A stretch of 64,000 bases of DNA from Candidatus Trichorickettsia mobilis (lineage in GTDB: Bacteria > Pseudomonadota > Alphaproteobacteria > Rickettsiales > Rickettsiaceae): positions 186,001 to 250,000 of the forward strand of contig NZ_OY728607.1 in assembly GCF_963422225.1 (NCBI RefSeq). The letters are read 5' to 3'. Made by a program: the position numbers and the translations under genes. A model generated the notes under the pieces. It made no database searches. It saw only the letters and a program-made list of their open reading frames with translations, and had not been told where the DNA came from. How positions within the stretch are numbered: the stretch's first letter is position 1; every line of letters begins with the position of its first letter. Of this stretch, positions 27,716-36,938 are shown piece by piece.

Positions 27716-29691
27716 TATAAATAATCAAAATTAGCTATTTGCAGAAATATTTGCTTAATATTATATAAAAGCGATAAGCGATTTTGTCGTAGTTCAGAAT
27801 TTTCATCATTTACCAGTACTTTGTCAAAAAAACTATCAAGATATGGAATTATTTTGATGAGTAATTCGAGGTTTGAAGCAAAAGTCGAAGTAAGCTCCCT
27901 GGTAATGTTATTTAGAGCCTCATTTAACTCGACTTCTGCTGTTGTTTGCAATAATTTTGGTTGGATAGCTGCGCCGATAAAATTATTAGCCAATATATTA
28001 TTGATCCTTTTATATGCTGAGATCAAAGCTTGCCCTTCATTACTGCCAGTAAAAGTTTGTAAGATTTCGAGTTTTGCTGCAATAGCTAATAAATCTTGTT
28101 TACGAAGATCTAATACAGCATTAATTAAAGCAAGATCATATTGTTCTTTGAAATAAAATTTTACTCTTTCTTGTAAGAACTCGAGAAAGCTAGAAAAATT
28201 ACTATCATTAATATTTAGAAGCTCAAATATCATTGATAAATCTTTTGAGCTTATTAAAAACTTATTAGTTAAGATGATTCTGATAATTGCTATTGCGTAT
28301 CTTCGGAGAGCATAAGGATCTTTTGAACCAGTTGCTTTTTCTCCGACGGACATTAGAGTAATCAGACTGTCTAATTTATCAGCGAGAGCCAGTCGTGCTG
28401 CCATACCAGTAGGTGCATTATCTGACAGTCCTTGAGGTTTATAATGATCTCTGATTGCAATTGCTATTTCTTCGTGAAGGCCAGCGGATTTGGCATAATA
28501 ATATCCCATGATGCCTTGCAACTCTGGAAATTCTTGCACCATTTCTGAAACCAGATCAGCTTTACATAGTCTGGCAGCTATTTGTAAATCTTCATTTTTT
28601 GGAAAAAGATAATTACAAATCTGTGCAATTCGTTCGCTTTTATCAAACATGCTGCCAAGTTTTGCATGAAATACAGTTTGCTTAAGTTGCTTAGCTTTAT
28701 GCTCAGCAGTTGTTTTTAAATCCTGCTCATAAAAATACAAAGCATCAGATAATCTTGCAGACAATACTTTCTCATTACCAGCAATAATATTATCTTGATG
28801 TTGTGATAAATTATTACTGACAAATAGAAAATACGGCGCAAAGTTGCCGTGTTTGTCAAAGGCGGTGATGTATTTTTGATGAGTTCGCATTGAAGTAATT
28901 AGAACTTCAGGTGGTAATTTTAAAAATTTAGCAGCGATTGTACCAATCATTACCGTTGGATATTCAATCAGACCTATTATTTCCTCCAATAATTTAGGAT
29001 CATGATTCAGAGTGAGCTCATAGCACTTAGTCAGCTGCTGTAATTGCTCATCGATCATTTTCTTGCGCTCAAATCTATCAATTATAACTTTATTTTGTGC
29101 TAATCTTTGCTGGTAATCATGAAAAGATTGCATGTTTTCTAATTTACCCTTCGATAGAAATTTATGTCCGTAAGTGTAGTTGTTGGCAGTCAGATGCGCT
29201 AGTTTTATAGGTAATAATTGCCGATCATGAATACATAAAATATTGGTTAATGGCCTAACCCATGCGAGCGAATAATTATTCCAATACATAGATTTTGGCC
29301 ATGAATAACTACTGATGGCTTTAGGTAATAACTCAAGCAGCAACTGCTTTATTTCAGTTGCTGCTTGCTGTTTTTTATGAATATAAAATAAATTATGCGG
29401 GGTTAACTGTTCTTTGGTGATCAAGTGAGCTTTACAAAAGCTTGCGATTACTGATTCAGTGGCATCAAGACGTGGCCCTTTGATTTCCAGTATTTTTGCC
29501 GGTAAGGTTTCTGGTAAACCGGTTACATATAATGTAATACGACGTGATCCTGCAAAAACTTTTAAACTATCAAATGCTATTTCATTATCTGTAAAAGTTT
29601 TAGTAAAGATTTCCAGATAGCTCGTTGCAGCTGCTGTTTGCATTAATGCTGGAATTTCTTCGCTTAGTAGTTCTAGTAATAATTCACTCAT
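27715..29691 (-). CDS. glyS: glycyl-tRNA synthetase beta subunit
   Basis: The beta subunit of the alpha2-beta2 bacterial GlyRS, which binds tRNA-Gly. I take the ATG at 29691 (MSELLLELLSEEIPALMQ), the family's conserved start, giving 658 residues. A longer frame begins in the upstream repeat and is unlikely. Recognisable blocks include TSMRTHQKYITAFD, VLSARLSDALYFYEQDL, KADLVSEMVQEFPELQGIMG and PYALRRYAIAIIRI. glyQ lies upstream, with a palindromic element between, and tsaC is coupled downstream. Confidence 0.95.
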   Translation of the reverse strand: MSELLLELLSEEIPALMQTAAATSYLEIFTKTFTDNEIAFDSLKVFAGSRRITLYVTGLPETLPAKILEIKGPRLDATESVIASFCKAHLITKEQLTPHNLFYIHKKQQAATEIKQLLLELLPKAISSYSWPKSMYWNNYSLAWVRPLTNILCIHDRQLLPIKLAHLTANNYTYGHKFLSKGKLENMQSFHDYQQRLAQNKVIIDRFERKKMIDEQLQQLTKCYELTLNHDPKLLEEIIGLIEYPTVMIGTIAAKFLKLPPEVLITSMRTHQKYITAFDKHGNFAPYFLFVSNNLSQHQDNIIAGNEKVLSARLSDALYFYEQDLKTTAEHKAKQLKQTVFHAKLGSMFDKSERIAQICNYLFPKNEDLQIAARLCKADLVSEMVQEFPELQGIMGYYYAKSAGLHEEIAIAIRDHYKPQGLSDNAPTGMAARLALADKLDSLITLMSVGEKATGSKDPYALRRYAIAIIRIILTNKFLISSKDLSMIFELLNINDSNFSSFLEFLQERVKFYFKEQYDLALINAVLDLRKQDLLAIAAKLEILQTFTGSNEGQALISAYKRINNILANNFIGAAIQPKLLQTTAEVELNEALNNITRELTSTFASNLELLIKIIPYLDSFFDKVLVNDENSELRQNRLSLLYNIKQIFLQIANFDYL

Positions 29692-29766
29692 AATGTATAG
29701 CTCATGATTATTGCGAATAGTATAATTATTGTGCTGAACACCATGGTAACATTCTGAACACACAAT

Positions 29767-29832
29767 GTCATCCCGAACTTGTTTCGGGATCTTGTGAAGT
29801 CATGATAAGATCCCGAAACAAGTTCGTGATGA
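29767..29832. repeat. palindromic element, family D, between glyQ and glyS
   Basis: Arms GTCATCCCGAACTTGTTTCG and the complementary CGAAACAAGTTCGTGATGAC enclose an 11-base loop. Shorter repeats of the same words continue to about 29872. The same element lies inside leuS at 44150-44216. Confidence 0.88.
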
Positions 29833-29921
29833 CCCTTTGTGTTCGTGATGACATTGTGTTAGTTCGGAATAACAAAATATATGGTTTATTGAACGCTCTC
29901 AACAAATTTGATATAGTTTAC

Positions 29922-30797
29922 TTAATACTCTTCTAGTTCAAGCCATTTAACACAACATTGTTTAGCGAGATCACGAATTTTTGCAATATAGGAAGCACGT
30001 TCAGTGACACTAATTGCTCCCCTGGCATCCAGAATATTAAAAAAATGACTAGCTTTAATGCAATAATCGTAAGCAACTATAGGTAATTCTTGTTTAATCA
30101 GGTTCTGAACCTGTTGTTCACTATCTTTAAACTGACAGCGTAAGAATTCTACATCGGCAATTTCTAAATTGAATATCGAGAACTGTTTTTCTGCCGCAAA
30201 GTCAATTTCACCATAAGTTAATTTATGCTTATCAGTTCTACCGTTCCAATTTATATTCTTTACCTCATCAATCCCTTGAATATAAAGAGCAAGTCGTTCT
30301 AAACCATAGGTAATTTCACCAGCTACCGGTCTGCAATCAATGCCGCCTATTTGCTGCATATAAGTAAATTGTGATACTTCCATGCCGTTACACCACACTT
30401 CCCAGCCACGCCCTGCGGCACCAAGCGTTGGTGATTCCCAATCATCTTCAACAAATCTGATATCATGTTTGGTTAAATTAATACCAATCTCCTGCAAGCT
30501 GTTTAAATATAGCTCTTGAATATTATCTGGTGATGGCTTTAAAATTACTTGGAATTGATAATAATGCTGCATGCGATTAGGGTGATTTCCGTATCTACTA
30601 TCCGTTGGTCTTCTGGACGGTTGGACAAAGGCAACATTCCATGATTTCTGACTTAAGGTTCTAAGTACAGTCGCTGGGTGAAAAGTACCAGCTCCCATTT
30701 CAAGATCATAAGGTTGGAGAATAGCGCAACCATGGTGATGCCAATAATATTGCAGAGTTAAAATAATTTCTTGAAATGATAAAAATTTGTTGTTCAT
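29922..30797 (-). CDS. glyQ: glycyl-tRNA synthetase alpha subunit
   Basis: The catalytic class II subunit of bacterial GlyRS. At 291 residues it is typical and highly conserved: [60 protein letters not shown], and [20 protein letters not shown]. It precedes glyS in the usual order, with 230 bases and a family D palindrome between them. tRNA-Gly(GCC) is also in this window. Confidence 0.97.
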   Translation of the reverse strand: MNNKFLSFQEIILTLQYYWHHHGCAILQPYDLEMGAGTFHPATVLRTLSQKSWNVAFVQPSRRPTDSRYGNHPNRMQHYYQFQVILKPSPDNIQELYLNSLQEIGINLTKHDIRFVEDDWESPTLGAAGRGWEVWCNGMEVSQFTYMQQIGGIDCRPVAGEITYGLERLALYIQGIDEVKNINWNGRTDKHKLTYGEIDFAAEKQFSIFNLEIADVEFLRCQFKDSEQQVQNLIKQELPIVAYDYCIKASHFFNILDARGAISVTERASYIAKIRDLAKQCCVKWLELEEY

Positions 30798-30968
30798 AAA
30801 ATAATATTATTAATATATAGAGCTGAATGACGCTAATTATATAACAGTTCACTGATGAAAATGCAACAATTGCAAAAAACTCTTTCAAGGTTTAAGGATA
30901 GTTGCAAACATATGGCGTATTATTTGTGTTACTCTATATAAAATAGTTAAGATCATAAAGATATAAAA

Positions 30969-31838
30969 ATGCCTCCAGCTAATTCGCATCATTTTCCAGC
31001 AAAAGTTTCACATAAAACCATGGGGTTAATTACCTTCTTGACGTTTAGTGTCGTAGTAGGCGAATTAATAGTTGGGTATCTGGCTAATAGTTTGGCAGTG
31101 ATTTCAGATGCGGCTCATAATTTTGCTGATGCAATTGCCGTTGCAAGTTCGTGGTATTCAATGTGGATTGCTGGAAGTCCAGTGACAGATAAACGTACGT
31201 TTGGTTTTCATCGCACTGGGATTATTGCTACATTTGTTAATGCCCTTATTTTAATTGTAATGGCGTTGATCATTTGTTATGAAGCCTATCATCGTTATCT
31301 TAATCCAGTTGCAGTGGAAGGGATGGTAGTTATTATTGTGGCATTTTGTGCTGCAAGTGTAAATTTATTTAATGGCATGTTATTACATAAAGCTTCAAAA
31401 GATGATATTAACATTCGCAGTGCTTTCCTACATATAATAGGAGATGTAGCTACTGCTCTTGGTGTAGTGGTGGCTGGAATTTTTATAATATTAACTGATA
31501 TATCGATTATTGATCCAATAGTATCTTTTATCGTTGGGCTGTTTATATTATGGAGCTCAATAGGGTTGCTAAAAGATTCTACTGCAGTATTAATGGAAGG
31601 AGCACCGTCTAGTGTTAATATAACAGAATTAGAGCAAGCTATTAATAGTACCTCAGGAGTAATTCGTTGTTATGATCTACATGTGTGGGTTATTACCTCA
31701 GGATTTATTGCTTGCAGTTTTCACCTGGTTACTGATAAACATACTTTAAAAGATAGTCAAATTGTGCTAAGAAGTTTAGAGCAGGAATTAGCGGCTAAAT
31801 TTAATATTACTCACACCACAATTCAAATTGAAATATAG
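30969..31838 (+). CDS. cation diffusion facilitator (CzcD/ZitB-type)
   Basis: An inner-membrane metal/proton antiporter of 289 residues, probably exporting Zn2+ or similar ions. Six membrane segments are visible. The metal sites HxxxD-type SDAAHNFADAIAV (segment 2) and HIIGDVATALGVVV (segment 5) fit the family, as does a short cytoplasmic C-terminal domain (DLHVWVITSGFIACSFHL). It is a single gene, followed by a family A palindrome. Confidence 0.92.
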   Translation: MPPANSHHFPAKVSHKTMGLITFLTFSVVVGELIVGYLANSLAVISDAAHNFADAIAVASSWYSMWIAGSPVTDKRTFGFHRTGIIATFVNALILIVMALIICYEAYHRYLNPVAVEGMVVIIVAFCAASVNLFNGMLLHKASKDDINIRSAFLHIIGDVATALGVVVAGIFIILTDISIIDPIVSFIVGLFILWSSIGLLKDSTAVLMEGAPSSVNITELEQAINSTSGVIRCYDLHVWVITSGFIACSFHLVTDKHTLKDSQIVLRSLEQELAAKFNITHTTIQIEI

Positions 31839-31844
31839 ATAAAA

Positions 31845-31970
31845 CTCGGTGAAAATTAAGAATTACTGCGTCATCACTAGAGATCTGCGATGCTCACGTA
31901 TTAAATATACGCTGCGCTCCTCGACTCTGTGATTCCTAGTACTTCTTGATTTTGACCTTCGTTTGCCTAA
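31845..31970. repeat. palindromic element, family A, second copy
   Basis: It shares GAGATCTGCGATGCTCACGT, TACGCTGCGCTCCTCGACTC and CTTGATTTTGACCTTCG with the copy at 3010-3160. It lies between the cation efflux gene and the small membrane protein gene. Confidence 0.75.
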
Positions 31971-32012
31971 TGTACTTATAGATCTAATACACTTAAGACG
32001 GAGAAACATATA

Positions 32013-32426
32013 ATGGATATTATTAATAATATTGGTATTACGAATATAGTTCTTGGCATAGCTGGACTTGTATTGATTATAGTATTTTTTGTAAAAAGAT
32101 CGGGTGGCAGTAGAGGGCAAAAAGCGGTAGATAGCAATAAAGATGGTCAGTCTGCAGCATATTACCAAAAAAAGCAAAATAATGATCAAAAACTGACTCT
32201 ACAAGAGAAATTGGAATTATCATGGAAGTTTTTATATGAAATTACTGAAGTAGTAGTAAATAAATTTTCACCGCAGGATAGACAAACAGTGCAAGAAATA
32301 GGTAAGGATCTAGTAAATGGCGGAATGAAATATGATCATGTTATTGATTTAGGTATTAAGCCAGAAGTTATTAGAGTGCAGAATTTGGAGCAGGAGAAAA
32401 AACAAGATCAAAGTATAGGAAGATAA
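32013..32426 (+). CDS. small single-span membrane protein of unknown function
   Basis: The 137 residues start with a short periplasmic end and one membrane helix (TNIVLGIAGLVLIIVFFV, about 9-27). A basic, glycine-rich linker and a soluble helical domain (LTLQEKLELSWKFLYEITEV ... FSPQDRQTVQEIGKDLVNGG) follow. It looks like a short conserved rickettsial family I know only as uncharacterised. A good ribosome site (GGAGAAA) precedes the ATG. Only 4 bases separate it from the cytochrome b561 gene, which suggests joint expression. Confidence 0.75.
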   Translation: MDIINNIGITNIVLGIAGLVLIIVFFVKRSGGSRGQKAVDSNKDGQSAAYYQKKQNNDQKLTLQEKLELSWKFLYEITEVVVNKFSPQDRQTVQEIGKDLVNGGMKYDHVIDLGIKPEVIRVQNLEQEKKQDQSIGR

Positions 32427-32430
32427 ATTT

Positions 32431-32955
32431 ATGATTAAGAATACAAGAGATGAATATGGAATGGTATCGAAATTATTACATTGGACAATTGCTATAGTTA
32501 TAATAGGGATGATAGTAGTTGGTTTTGTGATGTCTGGTATGGCTAATTCTGAATTAAAATTTCAAGTTTATGGCATACATAAAGCTACTGGAGCAGTGCT
32601 GATATTTTTTATCTTCTTAAGATTAATTTGGAAATTAATTAATGTTAGTGTAGTTGTTGAGATGCCTTCATTGCATCATTTTGCAGCAAAAGCAGGTCAT
32701 ATATTACTATATATATTAATGTTTGCAATGCCAATTAGTGGCATATTAATGTCATTAATGGGTGGTCATGATATAAGTATTTATGGGTTTTATACAATTG
32801 AAGCAATAACCAAGGATGAGTTAATTGGTAAAACTTCATGGATATTACATGGTTATTTTGCGTGGATTCTTGTCGGGGTAATTGCAGGACATGTCTTGGC
32901 TGCACTATATCATCATTTTATAAGAAAAGATAATGTGCTGAAAAATATGATGTGA
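32431..32955 (+). CDS. cytochrome b561-type di-heme membrane protein
   Basis: Transfers electrons across the inner membrane, probably from quinol. The 174 residues have four membrane helices and heme-ligand histidines in SKLLHWTIAIVI, GIHKATGAVL, HHFAAKAGHILLYI and LHGYFAWILVGVIAGHVLAA, the pattern of bacterial CybB-type b561. It is 4 bases after the previous gene. A large block of palindromes follows. Confidence 0.92.
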   Translation: MIKNTRDEYGMVSKLLHWTIAIVIIGMIVVGFVMSGMANSELKFQVYGIHKATGAVLIFFIFLRLIWKLINVSVVVEMPSLHHFAAKAGHILLYILMFAMPISGILMSLMGGHDISIYGFYTIEAITKDELIGKTSWILHGYFAWILVGVIAGHVLAALYHHFIRKDNVLKNMM

Positions 32956-33690
32956 TTATATAGCTAACACTCATTTATATCTAAACGCGAGCGTTGTTCA
33001 CGAGTTTTCAGCCTCGAATAAAAGCTATACGCACGCTAACTGCAAACTAAATCTGTTACAAAGGGATTACGAGAGCAGCTCTGAAAAGTCGTGAACACTC
33101 ACAAATTATCAATTAGATAGTTTTATTATGGTTATAAAATATACTAATATAATCATAATAACTAGTATGCATAGTACAACTATATTCTTTTGTTTTTGCT
33201 TATTGTTTTCCGGCGAAGTCATTTGATTATACTTTTAGGAATAACATTGGTTTTAATATCATTAAATTATGCTTAAAAGAAGGTGAGCGTTCACGGATTT
33301 AAAAAATCGTCATTGCGAGGAGAGAAACGACGAAGCAATACAGTTAAAACCAATGTTTTCTGGATTGCTTCGTCGTTTCTCTCCTCGCAATGACTGTGGT
33401 TGTAGCTTTGTAAGCCGCTGACTTGTATTCAATCTTGCAACTCGTGAACGCTCACAAAAGAAGTCTATATGTGAGTGTTCACGAGTTGTAAGTTTGAACG
33501 TTATATATGTGGTGGCGCGGCTTACAAAACTACAACCATTGATTGCGCGAGGCTCCCCCAGCCGAAGCAATCCAGAAAAGCTCACAAACTTTAATTTGCT
33601 AGATTAACACGTTCGCCGCGCCCTCTTTCGCAATGACAACTTTTTTAAAAACCGTGAAACTGGTCACCTATTAAATTAAGATCCTGTAAC
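32956..33690. repeat. cluster of nested palindromic elements
   Basis: No gene is supported. Several inverted repeats are stacked. GTTCACGAGTTTTCAGC near 32995 pairs with GCTCTGAAAAGTCGTGAAC near 33076. A family C element at 33308-33393 has 31-bp perfect arms. A further inverted pair (GTTGTAGCTTTGTAAGCCGC from 33397, and GCGGCTTACAAAACTACAAC ending near 33537) is centred on about 33462. A degraded family C piece lies at 33540-33640. Confidence 0.85.
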
Positions 33691-33699
33691 AGTGCATCT

Positions 33700-33815
33700 A
33701 GAGGTAATTTTGTCGTCAAAACTGTTTCTCTTTCCCCACAAACAAACAAAAGACTGCTTGTGGTGCTCGATTTTCGTTTTGACTAAATTCCTCTCTTATA
33801 TCACTCACTTTCAAG
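33700..33815. mobile_element. miniature element, family B, without clean ends
   Basis: AGAGGTAATTTTGTCGTCAA, GTGGTGCTCGATTTTCG and AAATTCCTCTCTTATATC match the interior of the 42165-42306 element. The AGACCTCT ends are not clear here. It lies just past the desaturase stop codon. Confidence 0.65.
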
Positions 33816-33822
33816 ACATGCT

Positions 33823-35025
33823 CTAAGCCTTCAAAGCAACGTTATCTAATGTCTGATATAATTTACAAATAATAATCTCGGTATTATCTAATTTTTCAGC
33901 AACTATTTTTAATATTTTTTCTGATGATTTTTCCGGCAGTTGCATTAATGCACGCAATTGTTCAGCAATTTTATTAAGAGATTCTTGAGCCTCAGTAAAA
34001 GATTTCTTTAACTGATTTTTTACAGAAATAGAAGAATTTTCTAATTCATTTAATTTAACATACAGATGCTCTAATAATCGATCTACTTTATTTTGCAGTA
34101 CGCTTGCCTGTTGTTTTCTCCATTCGACATAATATTTGTTAGTTTCATTCAATTTAGCCTGAATTCTTACTTCTGGAGTACGATCTAAGTCCCATACTAA
34201 TCCAGCTTTGCTCATTAAGAAAATAATCCACTTATGAACATCAAAATGATACCACTTAACCCCATTACGATAATCAGATGGAAAGGCATGATGAAAATTA
34301 TGCCAATTTTCACCCAACAAAAATAGTGCCATCCACCAGATATCACCTGCGGTACCTTTATAATATTCTTTGGTGCCGACAAAGTGGCATAAAGAATTCA
34401 CACAAAACGTGGCCTGTTGTTGTAAAGCTCGACCAATACCAATAAATAGAAAAGCAGTATAACAAGATAATAAGCTGCCTCCTATGCAATAGCCTATTAA
34501 CATTGGCAATATAACATTCATAAATACTGCAATTTGCCAATAATATTTTAATTGCCACTTAAGCAGGTTATTCCTACCAAGTTTAACCATAGTAAGACGA
34601 TCGATGGACTTGTAACTACCTTCTCCTGAAAGCATCCATCCAATATGAGACCAAAAAAAGCCAATTATACGGTTTTCAAATTTAAGGGGACTATGTGGAT
34701 CCTGTTCTTTGTCAGTATAAGTATGGTGCTTATAATGATTTGATGCCCAGGATAATGCTGGCCCTTGCAAGGTGCCCGCTGATAGCATTACTAAAATAAA
34801 TTCTACAAACTTATTTATTTTGAAAGCATTATGTGACCATAGGCGGTGCAATCCAACGCCAACCGATATATTTGCACCATAGTAACTGATGATTATTAGG
34901 GTTATTTCTGTAACACCAACCTGATAATTGGCAGCATAATAAATAAAAAGAGCTATAAGAACTATAGGATAAATAATTAAAGTGAAAAACGCCGGCAAAT
35001 TAATATTTTTAAATATATTAAACAT
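33823..35025 (-). CDS. acyl-CoA/fatty-acid desaturase with a C-terminal coiled-coil tail
   Basis: A membrane di-iron desaturase of the delta-9 (OLE1/DesC) type, 400 residues. It has four hydrophobic segments and the histidine boxes HRLWSH, a second in ASNHYKHHTYTDKEQDPHSP, and ENWHNFHHAFPSDYRNG. The catalytic part ends near residue 295. The last ~100 residues (VLQNKVDRLLEHLYVKLNEL to KLYQTLDNVALKA) are a predicted coiled coil that desaturases usually lack. This enzyme would set membrane fluidity. No reductase partner gene is visible nearby. Confidence 0.92.
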   Translation of the reverse strand: MFNIFKNINLPAFFTLIIYPIVLIALFIYYAANYQVGVTEITLIIISYYGANISVGVGLHRLWSHNAFKINKFVEFILVMLSAGTLQGPALSWASNHYKHHTYTDKEQDPHSPLKFENRIIGFFWSHIGWMLSGEGSYKSIDRLTMVKLGRNNLLKWQLKYYWQIAVFMNVILPMLIGYCIGGSLLSCYTAFLFIGIGRALQQQATFCVNSLCHFVGTKEYYKGTAGDIWWMALFLLGENWHNFHHAFPSDYRNGVKWYHFDVHKWIIFLMSKAGLVWDLDRTPEVRIQAKLNETNKYYVEWRKQQASVLQNKVDRLLEHLYVKLNELENSSISVKNQLKKSFTEAQESLNKIAEQLRALMQLPEKSSEKILKIVAEKLDNTEIIICKLYQTLDNVALKA

Positions 35026-35183
35026 GGCTATACCTTATCTAAAATCTACGATATGAACACTTATAAAGTATAACACGACTTTAATAAAAAGGCGAAATAA
35101 AACTTTATTTGTTATCAAAATTAATATTTAAATCTAATTAGACAAGATTTGTATATTAAACTAACTTAACTACAAAATAACAA

Positions 35184-35258
35184 TGGAGCGGGCGAAGGGA
35201 TTCGAACCCTCGACTTCGACCTTGGCAAGGTAGCGCTCTACCCCTGAGCTACGCCCGC
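35184..35258 (-). tRNA. tRNA-Gly (anticodon GCC)
   Basis: On the minus strand the acceptor pairs GCGGGCG with CGCCCGC. The D arm is TAGCTCAGGGGTAGAGC, the anticodon loop reads CTTGCCAAG, and the T arm GAGGGTTCGAATCCCTT is canonical. The CCA end is encoded. Length is 75 bases. Confidence 0.97.
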
Positions 35259-35463
35259 TAAATATAGATCATTGCTTTCTAGACAATTAGCACTAGCCAA
35301 GATACATTATAACAGCAAAAGATCAAGGACAAATTGATAAATAATACTTATAATTTAGAGAAAGATATTATGTTAACGCAAGTTGCCAATTAAAATTGCC
35401 AAAAACTCCCGTTTCCACGTCTGAGCTAAAGCTACCTCAAGCAATGACGGCTAGAACTGACCT

Positions 35464-36804
35464 CTATTTACCAATACAAAAATTACTAAATATTTCTCCC
35501 AATATTTCTTCGACAGTAATATTACCAGTAATATTACTCAAAGTACGAATAGCCATTCGAATATCTTCGGTTGCTAACACTAGATCACCTAGCGGATCGC
35601 AGCTTGCTAAATGTACCAAAGCTTCTTCTAGTTGATGCCGATGACGGGCTCTGGTAATCGGTGGTTCCTCAGTAAGGCCAGAAATATTACTTGCTATCAA
35701 CTCAATTTCTTTGAGTAAGTTATCTAGCCCTAAATGTTTGGTTATTGAGATAGGTATAAATTTTTTACTATTATAATTCTCATGTTCCTGATCACTGATC
35801 AGATCAATTTTATTGACTACAATTATAGTATGATTATCAATTACGTTAATCAGGATATCTGGGATATTTTGATTTTGTACTTCTATCATCAATATTTTGA
35901 TGTCCGCAGTGTTAGCAACTGTTAGCGCTCTATTCATTCCTTCTTGCTCAATAACATCATTGCACGATAACCTGATACCAGCAGTATCCTGCAAGATAAT
36001 TGGATAGCCACCAATGTCTAAATGTGCCTCGATAACATCACGGGTGGTACCAGCAATATTGGAAACAATTGCTACTTCTCTTTGCGTCAGAAAGTTTATT
36101 AGACTTGACTTACCAACATTGGGAGCTCCGATAATAGCAAGCTTGAGGCCATTACGTAATAATTCTCCACGTCTATTATCATTGAGGTATTTTGTGATCG
36201 TATATTGTAATTTTTCTAGATTAGTTTGTACTTGCTCCAATATGATTGGGGGAACTTCTTCATCAGGAAAATCAATATAAGCTTCCAATAAACTAATGAT
36301 AGTCAACAAATCTTGTCGCCACTGACCAAAAAGCCGGTGCAGACTACCACCCATTTGTTGGATTGCTTGTTTATGTTGTAAAATAGTTTCAGCTTCAATC
36401 AAATCAGCCAACCCTTCAGCGCTAGTTAAATCTAGTTTATTATTAAGAAAAGCTCGGCGAGTAAATTCCCCAGGCTCAGCACAGCTTAAACCTTCTATTT
36501 TTAATAAAGCGGTATAAAGCATATTAGTAATTGCGATGCTACCATGAGTGTGTATTTCAACTGTATCTTCTCCGGTGAAGCTTGCTGGAGATTTAAAATA
36601 TACAACCATTGCAGCATCAATTAACTCAAGGCTTATAGGGTCATAGATTTTTTGATAATACATATATCTTGGAATAATTTTATCTATAGGATTATTATAC
36701 AATAGTTGCTGTAGTGCATATAAACTCTGAGTTCCAGAGATTCTGAATACTGCAACTCCTGCTTTACCTGATTTCGAACTTTGTGCAAAAATGGTTGGTC
36801 TCAT
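35464..36804 (-). CDS. mnmE: tRNA modification GTPase MnmE
   Basis: With MnmG it makes the 5-carboxymethylaminomethyl group on wobble uridine. The 446 residues include an N-terminal folate-binding domain, a G domain with [10 protein letters not shown], the DTAG motif in [10 protein letters not shown] and NKID, and the C-terminal CIGK end with the catalytic cysteine. Length is normal. It is a single gene; a dispersed ATTTTAATTGGCAAC repeat flanks it on both sides (about 35370 and 36872). Confidence 0.96.
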   Translation of the reverse strand: MRPTIFAQSSKSGKAGVAVFRISGTQSLYALQQLLYNNPIDKIIPRYMYYQKIYDPISLELIDAAMVVYFKSPASFTGEDTVEIHTHGSIAITNMLYTALLKIEGLSCAEPGEFTRRAFLNNKLDLTSAEGLADLIEAETILQHKQAIQQMGGSLHRLFGQWRQDLLTIISLLEAYIDFPDEEVPPIILEQVQTNLEKLQYTITKYLNDNRRGELLRNGLKLAIIGAPNVGKSSLINFLTQREVAIVSNIAGTTRDVIEAHLDIGGYPIILQDTAGIRLSCNDVIEQEGMNRALTVANTADIKILMIEVQNQNIPDILINVIDNHTIIVVNKIDLISDQEHENYNSKKFIPISITKHLGLDNLLKEIELIASNISGLTEEPPITRARHRHQLEEALVHLASCDPLGDLVLATEDIRMAIRTLSNITGNITVEEILGEIFSNFCIGK

Positions 36805-36938
36805 TTAGGTCCTTACTTGCGTGCAATAATGATTTAAGGTAGTATTTACGCGAGTTACTAATTAAAATATTTTAATTGGCAACCCACATTATTTAGACTA
36901 GTGAAAAATTTATTTAATTATAAATAGGATCCAATGAT

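Noticed and set aside
31863-32189. 108-codon minus-strand frame
   Set aside because: It is antisense to the family A repeat and the start of the small membrane protein; the plus-strand gene has the better ribosome site and protein features.
33128-33226. 32-codon hydrophobic plus-strand frame
   Set aside because: Very short, no ribosome site, surrounded by palindromes; not enough to call a gene.
33310-33585. 91-codon minus-strand frame
   Set aside because: It is made entirely of palindromic repeat DNA and has no family resemblance.
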